64,000 nucleotides of DNA from Alphaproteobacteria bacterium (lineage in GTDB: Bacteria > Pseudomonadota > Alphaproteobacteria > UBA9655): NCBI GenBank assembly GCA_013815465.1, contig JACDGE010000004.1:21425-85424 (forward strand). Direction: 5' to 3'. The position numbers and the translations under genes are program-made. The first letter of the stretch is position 1. Every line of letters starts with the position of its first letter. The notes beneath the pieces were generated by a model, which saw nothing but the letters and a program-made list of their open reading frames with translations, made no database searches and was not told where the DNA came from. Of the stretch, positions 21,043 to 31,248 are shown piece by piece.

Positions 21043-22218
21043 TTAAAATAATTTCTTAAACCATCCCTCCTTTTTTTCAGCTTTACGGGTTCCAAGGATG
21101 TCCAACATAATTTCTCTTATGGATTCCGCAAGTGGATTGTTTGTGTTCTCCATTGTTTTACCCTGGTTCAGAAATTCCAAGGGAAGCAAATTATTATAAA
21201 GAATAGTATGGTTAATTTTATTCTTTAGGTTCTTTTCAAATTCCTCAAGACCTAATTCGCTTTTTTTATACTGACCGCTTTTGTTCATTACAATAATAGA
21301 CCGGTCCACCCCACCTTCTAAGTTGAGATAATGGGTAAGCCGTCCTGCATCTCTCAAATTCGCAACGGAAGGCTCCGTTATCAGAAGCATAATATTTGCT
21401 TTAAGAAGCATTGTACTTATAAATTCATTAAAATAATGAGGGATGTCCACAATGACATAATGGAATTGTTTTGAAAGATAAGTCAGGAGCTCCTCTAAAC
21501 CTTCAATTTTGTATTGTATTTTTTCTTGCAAGGGTTCTTCTGAACTCAAAAGAAAAAGCCGCTGATTAACAGGAACCAATAATCTATCTATAAAGACCTG
21601 ATCAATGCGGCCTGGACTTTCAAAGACCTCTCTAAGGCCAAAGCTTGGTTTCAAATCGAAATTTAAGGAAAGCGTCCCAAAGTAGAGATCTAGATCAATG
21701 AGAACAACTCTACGTAACTTTTCCATGGAAAGCATAGCTGCAAGATTTGATGCAATAAAAGTCGCTCCTACTCCTCCTCGTGATCCCATACAAGCAATTA
21801 TCTTACCTGACTTGGTGGACTTACCCTCTACTTGGGCCTTGCCTGAGAGCATCGATTGTAAGGTGCGTTCCAAAATTTCAGAAAATAATGGAGTTAGTAA
21901 GTATTCATAAATACCAATTTTGTTTAAGTCCCTATAGAGACTCACTTCATTTTTTTGACCAACAGCTATTATGTTAATATTTGGGCTACAAACCTCTAAT
22001 AATTGGGCCATATCTGATATAGGTAGTTCAGATTTGGAAATATCCACTATTAAGAAAGCAGGCGATTTTTTCTCTCTATATAGATCAATTGCTTGGCTTA
22101 TCCCACCAGCTTTAATTTCATAGTTCTTCAGACCTAGTTGCTTGGCTACGTTATTGAGGACCTCTATATCATCAGAGCTTTCAATAAAAGCGGAAAAAAC
22201 TTCTTGATTCGCTGCCAT
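21043..22218 (-). CDS. cpaE: CpaE/TadZ-like pilus assembly ATPase
   Basis: Receiver-like N-term plus MinD-like domain: GKIIACMGSRGGVGATFIASNLAAML, VVLIDLDLYFGTLSLNFDLKP. Confidence 0.88.
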   Translation of the reverse strand: MAANQEVFSAFIESSDDIEVLNNVAKQLGLKNYEIKAGGISQAIDLYREKKSPAFLIVDISKSELPISDMAQLLEVCSPNINIIAVGQKNEVSLYRDLNKIGIYEYLLTPLFSEILERTLQSMLSGKAQVEGKSTKSGKIIACMGSRGGVGATFIASNLAAMLSMEKLRRVVLIDLDLYFGTLSLNFDLKPSFGLREVFESPGRIDQVFIDRLLVPVNQRLFLLSSEEPLQEKIQYKIEGLEELLTYLSKQFHYVIVDIPHYFNEFISTMLLKANIMLLITEPSVANLRDAGRLTHYLNLEGGVDRSIIVMNKSGQYKKSELGLEEFEKNLKNKINHTILYNNLLPLEFLNQGKTMENTNNPLAESIREIMLDILGTRKAEKKEGWFKKLF

Positions 22219-22221
22219 TAA

Positions 22222-23046
22222 CTAATAACTGCCTCCTGAAGGTGCTGCCGTAGCACCTGCCCCTGCCCCAACTACTGGATTCTGCATGGTTGTTGTCGTG
22301 ACTTGAGCAATGGCTTTGACCTTATCATGTTCATACCGGTTTACACCTGCAGCCATAACTGTTCCGTCGTAGGCATCTCTCTGGCGCCCTCTCAAAAGAT
22401 CTAGAGGATTCGCGACCATGTGGCCAAGATTCACTTCTGTAGAGCATCCATGGTTACTCGGGCTATAGGCTTGAGAAGCATCCCCAATTTGTTTGGAAAA
22501 ATTTGAACATGAAGGCGTAATCACAACAAAACGCTCAACAATAACGACAACCACAGATCCCCTCGCATGATCTTTTTGGTGACGTGGCTTGTTATGACAG
22601 TTTTTGTGCTTATCATAATGATGTTCACTATACTGCTCTTCAACGTGGTCATAATTACGATTGAGAAGGTCAGAAGGCACACCAAATCTTAGAAGTTCTC
22701 GCTCAATATCCATGAGCCTTTTATCCGAGTGTCCCCCATATTCTTCCAAGGTGATTCGAACGGCATAGGGACTGGAAATTGTGTTCTTCAAAAATTCAAT
22801 GAATTTTCCTTTTTCCAAGGAGTTCATCCCCTCGCCATGTGCTGGCACGGGAAGGGTATATTTAAATACGGCACGATCAACCCTATTTTCTTTCGGACTT
22901 TCTGCTGGTGTCCATTCAGCAACCTCTGGGGTACAACCTGAAAGTAAGGCTATTCCTAAGACACAGATTTTACTTATTTTCATTTTCTTCACCTTACAGT
23001 TTTTTATTGTTGTCATTTTACTCAATGCTAAAGCCTGCGGGTCCAA
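22222..23046 (-). CDS. cpaD: CpaD-like pilus assembly lipoprotein (start probably at 22983 or 23016)
   Basis: Lipobox LLSGC, C-terminal CSTEVNLGHMVANPLDLLRGR typical of CpaD; operon context. Confidence 0.85.
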   Translation of the reverse strand: MDPQALALSKMTTIKNCKVKKMKISKICVLGIALLSGCTPEVAEWTPAESPKENRVDRAVFKYTLPVPAHGEGMNSLEKGKFIEFLKNTISSPYAVRITLEEYGGHSDKRLMDIERELLRFGVPSDLLNRNYDHVEEQYSEHHYDKHKNCHNKPRHQKDHARGSVVVVIVERFVVITPSCSNFSKQIGDASQAYSPSNHGCSTEVNLGHMVANPLDLLRGRQRDAYDGTVMAAGVNRYEHDKVKAIAQVTTTTMQNPVVGAGAGATAAPSGGSY

Positions 23047-24586
23047 TCAAGCGGATCCCCCCCGGACCAAATGCAGGTGCCTTACCTTTTTGAACACCTT
23101 GTTTGATGAGACGTCTTTCAAAAATCATCTCAACAAAAGTTGCAAACTGCATGTTGTCCGTTGGCAACGACATTTCCTTTCCGGCCGCAGGTTCTACAAG
23201 ATAAGGCGTAATAAGGATAACAAGTTCTGAATCGCCTCGTTGGAATTGATTCGATCGAAACAATGGTCCTAATACGGGCAGGTCTCCAAGTCCAGGAATA
23301 GCACCAATACTAGAGCGAGAGGTATTCAAGAGCAAACCAGCAATGGCGAATGTTTGACCACTGGCCAGTTCTACGGTTGTTTCCGCCCATCTCGTTAAAA
23401 TTCCGGGGACAACAATATCATTTAATTTAATGCCATTGTTTGGATCCAATTCACTGACCTCTGGGCGAACCCTCATGCTAATTAAACGGCCATCGAGAAC
23501 GGTTGGGGTAAAGGCCAAACTCACACCATACTGTTTGAACTCAATCGTAATATTTCCCAGCTGTTGGGGGACAGGATAGGGGAATTCTCCACCTGCAAGA
23601 AAGCTAGCTGTTTCTCCTGAAATCGCCATCAAATTCGGCTCCGCTAAAATCGTAACGAGCCCTTCCTGAGACAACATATCGAAAACTGAGTTAATATCAG
23701 AATGCTTATTTAAAAAGTTGATCCCAATTGAATCAACAGGATCGTTGACGCCGCGTATTAATTCAGAGGTAGGTTTTAAAGTCAAGACACTTGGAGCGCT
23801 CGTTCCAGGAGGAATAGGGAAGATAGGATCCCCCCCCGTGATAGGTGACCTTCCGGTGATGGCCCCAAAGTTGAAATTTCCAATATTAGCAAATGCAGTC
23901 TGCCAGTTGATAGAAAATTTATTCAACACACCTCTTGCCACTTCAGCAATCTTAACCCGAAGACTCACCTGCACGGGGGATTTAATAGCCAAGCGGTTAA
24001 TAATGGTTTGCTCTGAGGACTTCCCTCCTTTATCCCCTGATTTATCCGTGCCTTTCGCTACAAACTTATCAGCAATAAGTCGTATTTCTTCTGCCGTTTT
24101 GGGAGAGTCAACCTGCCCCTCTAAGATAATGGCTCCTGGAATAGACTGAATCTCTACAAGCCCATAGGGATCAAAGGGCGCAATCATTTTCTTCAATTGA
24201 GAAATATCGTAAGTCACATAGATTTCAGTCTTTAAAATCTCTTTTCCTTTTGAATTTACCGCAAAAAGCTTCGTTTTACCCGGTGCCCTACCATACACAT
24301 AGGCTGTATGGGGACTGGTGAGTTGAACATCAGCGATTTCGGGATTTGCAATAAAAATCTCTGCTACGTCCTTATCAAAGTGGAGAATTTCCGCATCATT
24401 GATCTCCAGATGTATGTTTTTAGCCATTGCAAGCGATGCAAAACCCATCATAAAGCCGCATACGCATAAGCTTGCGAATAAAGTTAAAAAACGCTCTTTC
24501 CAGATTTTTTGATTATTCATTTTGGTCTCTTTCCTTGCGTGTGCTCTTGTTTTCAATTGATGCGTTAACCGAGGGTCTAAAGACAT
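23018..24586 (-). CDS. cpaC: Tad secretin CpaC/RcpA
   Basis: Secretin domain: VTILAEPNLMAISGETASFLAGGEFPYPVPQ, SRSSIGAIPGLGDLPVLGPLFRS. Confidence 0.93.
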   Translation of the reverse strand: MSLDPRLTHQLKTRAHARKETKMNNQKIWKERFLTLFASLCVCGFMMGFASLAMAKNIHLEINDAEILHFDKDVAEIFIANPEIADVQLTSPHTAYVYGRAPGKTKLFAVNSKGKEILKTEIYVTYDISQLKKMIAPFDPYGLVEIQSIPGAIILEGQVDSPKTAEEIRLIADKFVAKGTDKSGDKGGKSSEQTIINRLAIKSPVQVSLRVKIAEVARGVLNKFSINWQTAFANIGNFNFGAITGRSPITGGDPIFPIPPGTSAPSVLTLKPTSELIRGVNDPVDSIGINFLNKHSDINSVFDMLSQEGLVTILAEPNLMAISGETASFLAGGEFPYPVPQQLGNITIEFKQYGVSLAFTPTVLDGRLISMRVRPEVSELDPNNGIKLNDIVVPGILTRWAETTVELASGQTFAIAGLLLNTSRSSIGAIPGLGDLPVLGPLFRSNQFQRGDSELVILITPYLVEPAAGKEMSLPTDNMQFATFVEMIFERRLIKQGVQKGKAPAFGPGGIRLIGPAGFSIE

Positions 24587-24588
24587 TC

Positions 24589-25392
24589 TTATTTCTCCTT
24601 AAACTGTATTTCGCTTTTTTCTTTTCCACGCATGAGGATGATTTTTCTATCTTCAGCTTTTTTTACAGCAGGGGATTTTGCTTGAACTTCTGCTCCTTCT
24701 CCTGCCGGGTCTCCTGCTTCCATACTGTGTAAGCTGAGCGATATTACTCCCTCTTTTACTGCAGCCATTAAAATATCTGCTTCTTCAGGCTTCATTTCCA
24801 GAGTTGCAACATGTGGAGGCGTTTTTGGTGTTTCGTTTGGCGGGGAAAGCGCTGTATCAAAAGCAAGAACTTTAATATTCTTTAAAATCGTTTTACTCTT
24901 TCCAACCTGTAAAGGACCTTCTGGGACCGTCGTTGACAAAATTACGTCTACAAAATCTCCAGGATAGATAAGTCCACTACCAGAAGAAGAAGCTGTCACA
25001 TCTATGGATACGGCCCTTTTACCAGGGGTTATAATAGCAGCGAGCAGACCTTTATCACCTCTCTTCACCAGTTCTTCTCTAACAATGGGATTTCCCTTGT
25101 GGATAGTAGATCGAACAATTGAACCCATAAATTCTTCTATTTTAGCGGATTCTTCGGTCATATCACTGGGAGTTATAGCCGTTGCGGGCCATTCCTGCCA
25201 TGTTAAATCACCTGCTTTAACCGTATCTCCCACAGAAAGGGTTTTCGCTGCCACCAGGACTTTCGTGATTTTTTTTTCTTGCGCGATTTCTGGGGGCTTT
25301 TCTTCTTTGGTGAGAAAAATTCTTGTTAGAAAGGCAACGCCAACCGCTAAGAAAAGCGCCAAAATCAACCCTATAATATCCCTTAATCTCAT
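24589..25392 (-). CDS. cpaB: CpaB/RcpC pilus assembly protein
   Basis: N-terminal TM, SAF-like domain VLVAAKTLSVGDTVKAGDL, GKRAVSIDVTASSSGSGLIYPGDFVDVIL. Confidence 0.9.
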   Translation of the reverse strand: MRLRDIIGLILALFLAVGVAFLTRIFLTKEEKPPEIAQEKKITKVLVAAKTLSVGDTVKAGDLTWQEWPATAITPSDMTEESAKIEEFMGSIVRSTIHKGNPIVREELVKRGDKGLLAAIITPGKRAVSIDVTASSSGSGLIYPGDFVDVILSTTVPEGPLQVGKSKTILKNIKVLAFDTALSPPNETPKTPPHVATLEMKPEEADILMAAVKEGVISLSLHSMEAGDPAGEGAEVQAKSPAVKKAEDRKIILMRGKEKSEIQFKEK

Positions 25393-25407
25393 CCCTGAAT
25401 CCTCTTT

Positions 25408-25968
25408 TTATAAATGTGTTATTGGACTAATTATCAACATGATAATGGATCCCGCTGCAATTGCAATTCCGTAAGGAACCATACGTGAACCTATATTTTC
25501 ACGCTTTCCTTTTTCAGGACCCGTACCACTACCTATCCATACGTTTTGTAACTTAGGATAGTTTTCCTCTGTTTTTTGAATTTTCAGCCAAATCCGATCA
25601 GATAAATGACCAATATGATCCTTGAATACCAAATATAAGACAGCTAAAATCCCTCCCGCTAAAGAGATAAGAAAGAGGAGGGGCACGATCCCATGAACGC
25701 CAAACCATAAAGAAGTTACCGCTATATACTTTGCATCTCCTGCTCCTATTACTTTTAGCGCATATAGACAATATCCTACAGCCATTGTAACTGCAAAAAC
25801 GAGAAGTGCGCTTAGAATAGCATGACTATCTAAATAAATAGGGGCAAAAAATGCATAAAGAACAACCAGCACGCCCAAAAAAAGATTAGGAATACGGTAG
25901 AAACTAAAATCATAAACTCCAATGAGGATATGTATAATAATAAGTAAAGAAATAATTATAAAAAACAT
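25408..25968 (-). CDS. cpaA: Prepilin peptidase CpaA/TadV
   Basis: Type IV prepilin peptidase-like: YDFSFYRIPN, GAGDAKYIAVTSLW; multiple TMs. Confidence 0.88.
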   Translation of the reverse strand: MFFIIISLLIIIHILIGVYDFSFYRIPNLFLGVLVVLYAFFAPIYLDSHAILSALLVFAVTMAVGYCLYALKVIGAGDAKYIAVTSLWFGVHGIVPLLFLISLAGGILAVLYLVFKDHIGHLSDRIWLKIQKTEENYPKLQNVWIGSGTGPEKGKRENIGSRMVPYGIAIAAGSIIMLIISPITHL

Positions 25969-25978
25969 TTTATCCCTA

Positions 25979-26818
25979 CTAGTTTTTATTTCTATCTTGC
26001 CAATTACGGTTTTCGTTTAAAGGTCCTTCATGATTTTTAGGAATTAGACCTGCATATTCTGCTGTTTCTTGAACAGCTTCCATATAAGTAATATTATTTC
26101 GAACCCAATCACTGGAAAGGTCGACTGTACCAATATTTCTCGCCATTTTCATGTCGCCCGCAAGCCCGTATGCGAGGGAAAGATTTTGTCTAACCCTTGG
26201 AGTTACTTGAGGAGATCGAGAAAGGCGTTCCAAAATATGGATAGCTTCAGCTGTATTTCCGTCAAGTGCCATGGATAGACCTAAGTTGCTTTCATATGAA
26301 ATATTATTCGGGCACTGTTCCATTGCTGCTCGATAATTAGCTTGAGCCCCTCTATGATCTCCTATCATATCAAGAGCAATTGCATATCCATTCAGAGCCT
26401 TAGCAAGAGATGGATTCAACTTGAGAGCCGTGGAAAAAGTCTGGATAGCGTTTTCAGGCTGGTCAATTGTTAGATAGAGCGCTCCCAACCCTGCGTAGGC
26501 CTCAGCAGATCTTGGATAGAGAGAGATTGCTTTATCAAAAGTATTTTTTGATTCTTCAATTGCGTTGGCATCCAAAAGAGACATTCCTAAGCCTATATAG
26601 GCTTTTTCGCAATTAACACACTCTTTGATGATGTCTCTGTAATCATGAATAGCTTGAGGAAGATCTCCACGGGCACGCGCTATTTCCGCGGCTTTAAGCT
26701 TAGGATGGTCTTCAAATGGAGGAGTGACTAGGTCAGAGTTTAGAAAGGCAAAGTCATTAGCGCACCCGCTTAGAATAACCATACAGCTTGCCATGCAGAA
26801 TAATTTCCAAGAATTCAT
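25979..26818 (-). CDS. TadD-like TPR lipoprotein
   Basis: Lipobox ILSGC, multiple TPR repeats (AEAYAGLGALYLTIDQPENAIQTFSTALKLNP). Confidence 0.8.
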   Translation of the reverse strand: MNSWKLFCMASCMVILSGCANDFAFLNSDLVTPPFEDHPKLKAAEIARARGDLPQAIHDYRDIIKECVNCEKAYIGLGMSLLDANAIEESKNTFDKAISLYPRSAEAYAGLGALYLTIDQPENAIQTFSTALKLNPSLAKALNGYAIALDMIGDHRGAQANYRAAMEQCPNNISYESNLGLSMALDGNTAEAIHILERLSRSPQVTPRVRQNLSLAYGLAGDMKMARNIGTVDLSSDWVRNNITYMEAVQETAEYAGLIPKNHEGPLNENRNWQDRNKN

Positions 26819-27122
26819 ACCTTAATTTCCCCATTAAGCAGTTTTTTAATTGTCAGAAATTTAGCACAAATTTTACCTTTGTCATTCTATATAATGTTTC
26901 TCCCTGTTGAATTTTTTAAACAGTGACCCTAATGTCACATCACATCATTTTTTTGTGACGTAATTTTATACCTCTACGACATTCTGACAACTTATTTTGT
27001 TTCCCTCAAAGTCACGCAGAGGTATTCACGTTTAATGGGTATCAAAGGAATAAAAATCGCTGGACAATCGGATAACATCTGTGGGAAAGGTTTATATGTT
27101 TAAGTATTTCCCCTAAGGTCAT

Positions 27123-28385
27123 ATGATTCAAAATCCAAACTCACCACCTTCCATTCCGTTAAGTATCTGGGCTTTGGGAAGCGTTTCTTTTTTAATGAAA
27201 ATCTCATCAACAATTGTGTTTACCTTAAGCCCTCTTTTTGTAACGCAGGTCTTAGGCGCTAGCATGTTTACGCTGGGGATATTAGAGGGTTTTCTTGAAA
27301 CTGTTTCGCTTTTAGCACGAATTTTTTCGGGTGTACTTAGTGATCTTATTCATAAACGAAAAAGTATTATTGCCGTTGCATATATCTTTGCCTTAATTTC
27401 CCGACCCCTCTTAGCTCTTGCGACGCGTATGGAGGATATCGTTCTAGGTCGAGCCTTTGATCGTATCGCAAATGGGTTAGATGCAACCCCTCGAGATGCC
27501 CTCGTTGGTGATCTTGCTCCCCCTCCCATAAAAGGGGCGTGTTATGGGCTTCGCGAGTCTCTCTCACGGGGAGGCTCTTTCGCGGGAGCGCTTCTCGTCA
27601 TGGGGCTTTTGTGGCTTACGGCGGGAAACTTCTCTCTTGTTTTTTGGATAGGGTCGATTCCTACAGCTCTCGCGTTGATTGTACTTTTACTTTTTGTTAA
27701 AGACCCAACAAGTGAAAAATTTCAGCAAAAAAAATTAAAGAAAAAATTTAATTTCAAAGAGTTATTGCATCTTCCTCTCTCTTTTTGGCTTACCCTGCTT
27801 TTAAGTGGGCTTTTTATGCTTTCGAATTTCTCTGGGGCATTTTTAATTTTAAGAGCAGAACAAACAGGTATGGATCTCCATCTGATTCCCCTTGTCATGA
27901 TCATTCAGAATTTCGCTACCGCTGGTACAGCTTATCCCGTTGGCTATTTGTCCGACAAAATGGGAAGGCGCTCCATGATGGCTTTAGGGATTCTGCTTGT
28001 TATTCTTTCCGATCTTCTTTTAGCTTGGGGGAGCTCCATTTATTTAATCTTAGGAGGTGTGCTCCTATGGGGCGCTGAAATAGGCATAACCTCAAGCATG
28101 CTCGCAGTTTTTCTTGCCGATTCTTGCCCGGAAGATGTACGAGGCACAGGTTTCGGTCTTTTCCATTTTATCAACGGATGCTGCTTGTTGCTTGCAAACA
28201 TTTTTGCGGGATGGCTCTGGCATGATAGCAGTCCATCCGCCATGTTCTACGCAAGCGCCATTGTGGCAACTTGTTCAGCTGTGGTTTTGCCCTTTATAAA
28301 AAAAACTTCTCCTATACCGGCAGGATTTCAAGAGCGCGGGGAATCCCCTCGTCGAAGCTTGAAAGGCGAGGGTAAAAAAGAATGA
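27123..28385 (+). CDS. MFS transporter with repeat-derived C-terminal tail
   Basis: ~12 TMs, MFS motif DKMGRRSMM; last ~20 aa AGFQERGESPRRSLKGEGKKE encoded by the TTTCAAG/CTTGAAA repeat. Confidence 0.88.
   Translation: MIQNPNSPPSIPLSIWALGSVSFLMKISSTIVFTLSPLFVTQVLGASMFTLGILEGFLETVSLLARIFSGVLSDLIHKRKSIIAVAYIFALISRPLLALATRMEDIVLGRAFDRIANGLDATPRDALVGDLAPPPIKGACYGLRESLSRGGSFAGALLVMGLLWLTAGNFSLVFWIGSIPTALALIVLLLFVKDPTSEKFQQKKLKKKFNFKELLHLPLSFWLTLLLSGLFMLSNFSGAFLILRAEQTGMDLHLIPLVMIIQNFATAGTAYPVGYLSDKMGRRSMMALGILLVILSDLLLAWGSSIYLILGGVLLWGAEIGITSSMLAVFLADSCPEDVRGTGFGLFHFINGCCLLLANIFAGWLWHDSSPSAMFYASAIVATCSAVVLPFIKKTSPIPAGFQERGESPRRSLKGEGKKE
28315..28380 (+). repeat. TTTCAAGA...CTTGAAA element, copy C (short)
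   Basis: GGATTTCAAGAGCGCGGGGAATCCCCTCGTCGAAGCTTGAAAGGCGAGGGTA. Confidence 0.75.
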
Positions 28386-28472
28386 TAGGGGCTTGTATAT
28401 GACATTTAAAAACTGTATCTTGACGCTTAAATATAAAAATTGATTCAAATCACCGTGAATAGGGGACTCTTT

Positions 28473-29321
28473 ATGAGACAACAAAAAGATCATATTTCCA
28501 GAAAGAATGCTTCCAACGGAGCCTTCGGGACATACTTTCTTCTAGTATTTCTTTTTTCTTGCTTGAGTGCAGAAAAAGCATTTAGTGATAATACTTTCAT
28601 CATTAATTTCGTTGTTTCTGATGGTAAAATTTCTGGCGGACCAGTGACAAACCAAACGGCAGAAGAGAGTTCAAAAACGATTGAGAAAACAATCGTACTC
28701 CCTGCACAAATGGAAGCCGCCCAGGTTACTGTTAATCAGCCGCAAGCTTCAGCCCCTAGACAGCCTGAAACGCCACAAGCTTCAGCACCCCAACCGTCAA
28801 CACTAAGGCAGCCTGCGACACTCCAAGCTTCAGCACCAAAACATCCTGAAGCGCCGAAAAAAACGTCTGTAGCGAATGTTGCTGTAAAAGCTAATCCTAA
28901 AATTCTCTCTTCAGCTGAAAAGCTAAAGCCAACCTCGCTTGTTCCTCTTCAGGCTCATCCGAAAGCCATGCCTGTTCCTGAGGATAATCAAGCTTCTTCT
29001 CTACCAAAAGAGCAGACTCCTCAAAGGAAAATTGTCTCATATTCAGACGCTGCAAATGACAGTTCACCTTTAGGACTTCTAGCACCTGATCAAGCAGTTC
29101 ATAGTCAAAGATGGTATCTCTATTCAGCAGCTACCCGGGGTTTGAGGGATTTTCCCGATCGTATACATGTCGTAAGTATGGAAGGGAAGAACCCGAATCG
29201 CGGAGAGGAGGTTAAGAATCTTCTCGTAAAAATGGGTATTGAGCCGGCAAAAGTTAAACTCATCCATGCGGCCGGGGACGAAAACCAAGCAGGAATCATC
29301 TATATCTTTGCTGGAGGTTGA
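28473..29321 (+). CDS. Secreted/periplasmic protein with proline-rich repeat region and OmpA/CpaD-like C-terminal segment
   Basis: Hydrophobic N-term; QASAPRQPETPQASAPQPSTLRQPATLQASAPKHPEAP; C-term RGEEVKNLLVKMGIEPAKVKLIHA. Confidence 0.5.
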   Translation: MRQQKDHISRKNASNGAFGTYFLLVFLFSCLSAEKAFSDNTFIINFVVSDGKISGGPVTNQTAEESSKTIEKTIVLPAQMEAAQVTVNQPQASAPRQPETPQASAPQPSTLRQPATLQASAPKHPEAPKKTSVANVAVKANPKILSSAEKLKPTSLVPLQAHPKAMPVPEDNQASSLPKEQTPQRKIVSYSDAANDSSPLGLLAPDQAVHSQRWYLYSAATRGLRDFPDRIHVVSMEGKNPNRGEEVKNLLVKMGIEPAKVKLIHAAGDENQAGIIYIFAGG

Positions 29322-29633
29322 AGGTCCTATCTACCTTCCTCACGCGTCCTATCGGGAGAGGGTTTATATGATATTTGGACGGGCCCTGAATAATTTTTAG
29401 ATCCCGCAGCAAGTCCGGGATGACAGCGTTGTGGTTATTTTTCTTTATGATAAGCAGACTTTTCAAACTGGGTAATATTGTTAGTGAGCTTTCGTCCTCT
29501 TACCTTGTCATCCCAGGGCAAGCCCGGGAGCGTAGCTCGTATGGATGTACTCCCTGTCATTACTGCGAGCCCTTCACCACACTGGAAGAAAGGGAAAAGT
29601 AGGAAATGAATTAAAATTTTAACCCACTCTTCC

Positions 29634-31235
29634 CTACATATCCACATAATTGGGCCCTGATGCCCCTTCAGGAGGTGTCCAGGTGATATTTTGGGTAGGG
29701 TCCTTAATCTCACACGCCTTACAATGAATGCAGTTCTGAGCGTTGATTTGAAGGGCTGCGCCATGGGTGCCTTCGACAAGCTCATAGACTTGTGCAGGAC
29801 AGTAGCGACCCTCAGGGAAATCATAAATCTTAAAATTTACAGAAATTGCTTTTTGTGGTTTTTTTAAGCGCAAATGATTCGGTTGATTTTCCTTATAGCT
29901 AATATTTGATAGATAGAGGGATGAAAGTCGATCAAAGGTCAGTACGCCGTCCGGTTTAGCATAAGAGATCTTAAAACATTCAGCTGCTGGTTTGAGCCGT
30001 TTATAATCCTTATGGTTTTTAAGTGTCCAGGGACTTTTTCCTTGCATGATTGTTTCGAAAACTGCGTTCACAAGCCCAAATATGAGCCCTTTTCGAAAAC
30101 CAGGTCGGATGTTCCGAACTTTATAAAGCTCCTTATAAACCCAGCTTTTTTTAAGCCGTTCTTGATAGGCATAGGGGGCATCATTTCTTAAATGATCATA
30201 AAGAGCCTCAGCCGCAATCATGCCTGATTTGAGGGCAGTATGAGACCCTTTTATCTTGGCCACATTTAGAAATCCTGCCGCACATCCAATCAGAGATCCT
30301 CCAGGGAATTCCACCTTAGGGATGGATTGATATCCCCCCTCATTTAACGCGCGTGCACCATAGGAGAGCCGTTTTCCACCTTTTAAAAGAGGGCGGATGG
30401 CAGGATGGGTTTTAAATCTTTGGAATTCTTCAAAGGGATTCAGATAAGGATTTTCATAATCAAGGCCTACAACAAATCCTAATAAAAGCTGGTTGTTATC
30501 CATATGATAGAGAAAGGATCCCCCATAGGTATCATAGGATAAAGGCCAGCCTACAGTATGGATGGCAAGTCCCGGTTTACTCTCTTTTGCATCAATTTCC
30601 CAAATTTCCTTAAGGCCTATCCCATAGGTTTGAGAATCGCAGTCCTTATCTAACTTATATTTTTTGATGATCTGCTGGGTGAGGGAACCGCGGCATCCCT
30701 CAGCCAACAGGGTCATTTTTCCATAAATTTTAACTCCCTCTTGGAATCGGTCTGTGGGGTTACCTTCTCGATCAAGACCTTGAGGGCCCGTTTGAACCCC
30801 AATAACCTTATCATTTTCATCAAAAAGGCATTCAGTTGCAGGGAAACTGGGATAAATTTCAACGCCTACTTCCTCTGCTTCTTTTGCAAGCCACCTGCAA
30901 AGAGATCCCAAACTGGCTACATAATTCCCTTTGTTTTTCATTTGAGGAGGTGTGGGGAGAGAAAAGGCGTGCGCGGAGGTCAAAAATAAAAATCGATCCT
31001 TTGTGGCAGGCGTGGTGAGAGGCGCACCCCTTGTTTTCCAATTAGGGAAAAGCTCCACAAGGGCTCGAGGTTCAATGAGCGCTCCCGAAAGAATGTGACT
31101 CCCTACGGACGCGCCTTTTTCAAGAATACAAACCGTCAAGCTAGGATCAAGTTGTTTGAGGCGAATGGCGCACCCTAATCCTGCAGGCCCCGCTCCAACG
31201 ATGATCACGTCATAGTTAAATTCTTGTTCGCGCAT
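29634..31235 (-). CDS. Electron transfer flavoprotein-ubiquinone oxidoreductase
   Basis: FAD motif VIIVGAGPAGLGCAIRL, C-terminal 4Fe-4S NAQNCIHCKACEIKDPTQNITWTPPEGASGPNY. Confidence 0.95.
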   Translation of the reverse strand: MREQEFNYDVIIVGAGPAGLGCAIRLKQLDPSLTVCILEKGASVGSHILSGALIEPRALVELFPNWKTRGAPLTTPATKDRFLFLTSAHAFSLPTPPQMKNKGNYVASLGSLCRWLAKEAEEVGVEIYPSFPATECLFDENDKVIGVQTGPQGLDREGNPTDRFQEGVKIYGKMTLLAEGCRGSLTQQIIKKYKLDKDCDSQTYGIGLKEIWEIDAKESKPGLAIHTVGWPLSYDTYGGSFLYHMDNNQLLLGFVVGLDYENPYLNPFEEFQRFKTHPAIRPLLKGGKRLSYGARALNEGGYQSIPKVEFPGGSLIGCAAGFLNVAKIKGSHTALKSGMIAAEALYDHLRNDAPYAYQERLKKSWVYKELYKVRNIRPGFRKGLIFGLVNAVFETIMQGKSPWTLKNHKDYKRLKPAAECFKISYAKPDGVLTFDRLSSLYLSNISYKENQPNHLRLKKPQKAISVNFKIYDFPEGRYCPAQVYELVEGTHGAALQINAQNCIHCKACEIKDPTQNITWTPPEGASGPNYVDM

Positions 31236-31248
31236 ACATGTCCCTTAT

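Noticed and set aside
26935-26970. TCACATCACATC...GTGACG as a possible regulator binding site
   Set aside because: Imperfect, single occurrence, no supporting context.
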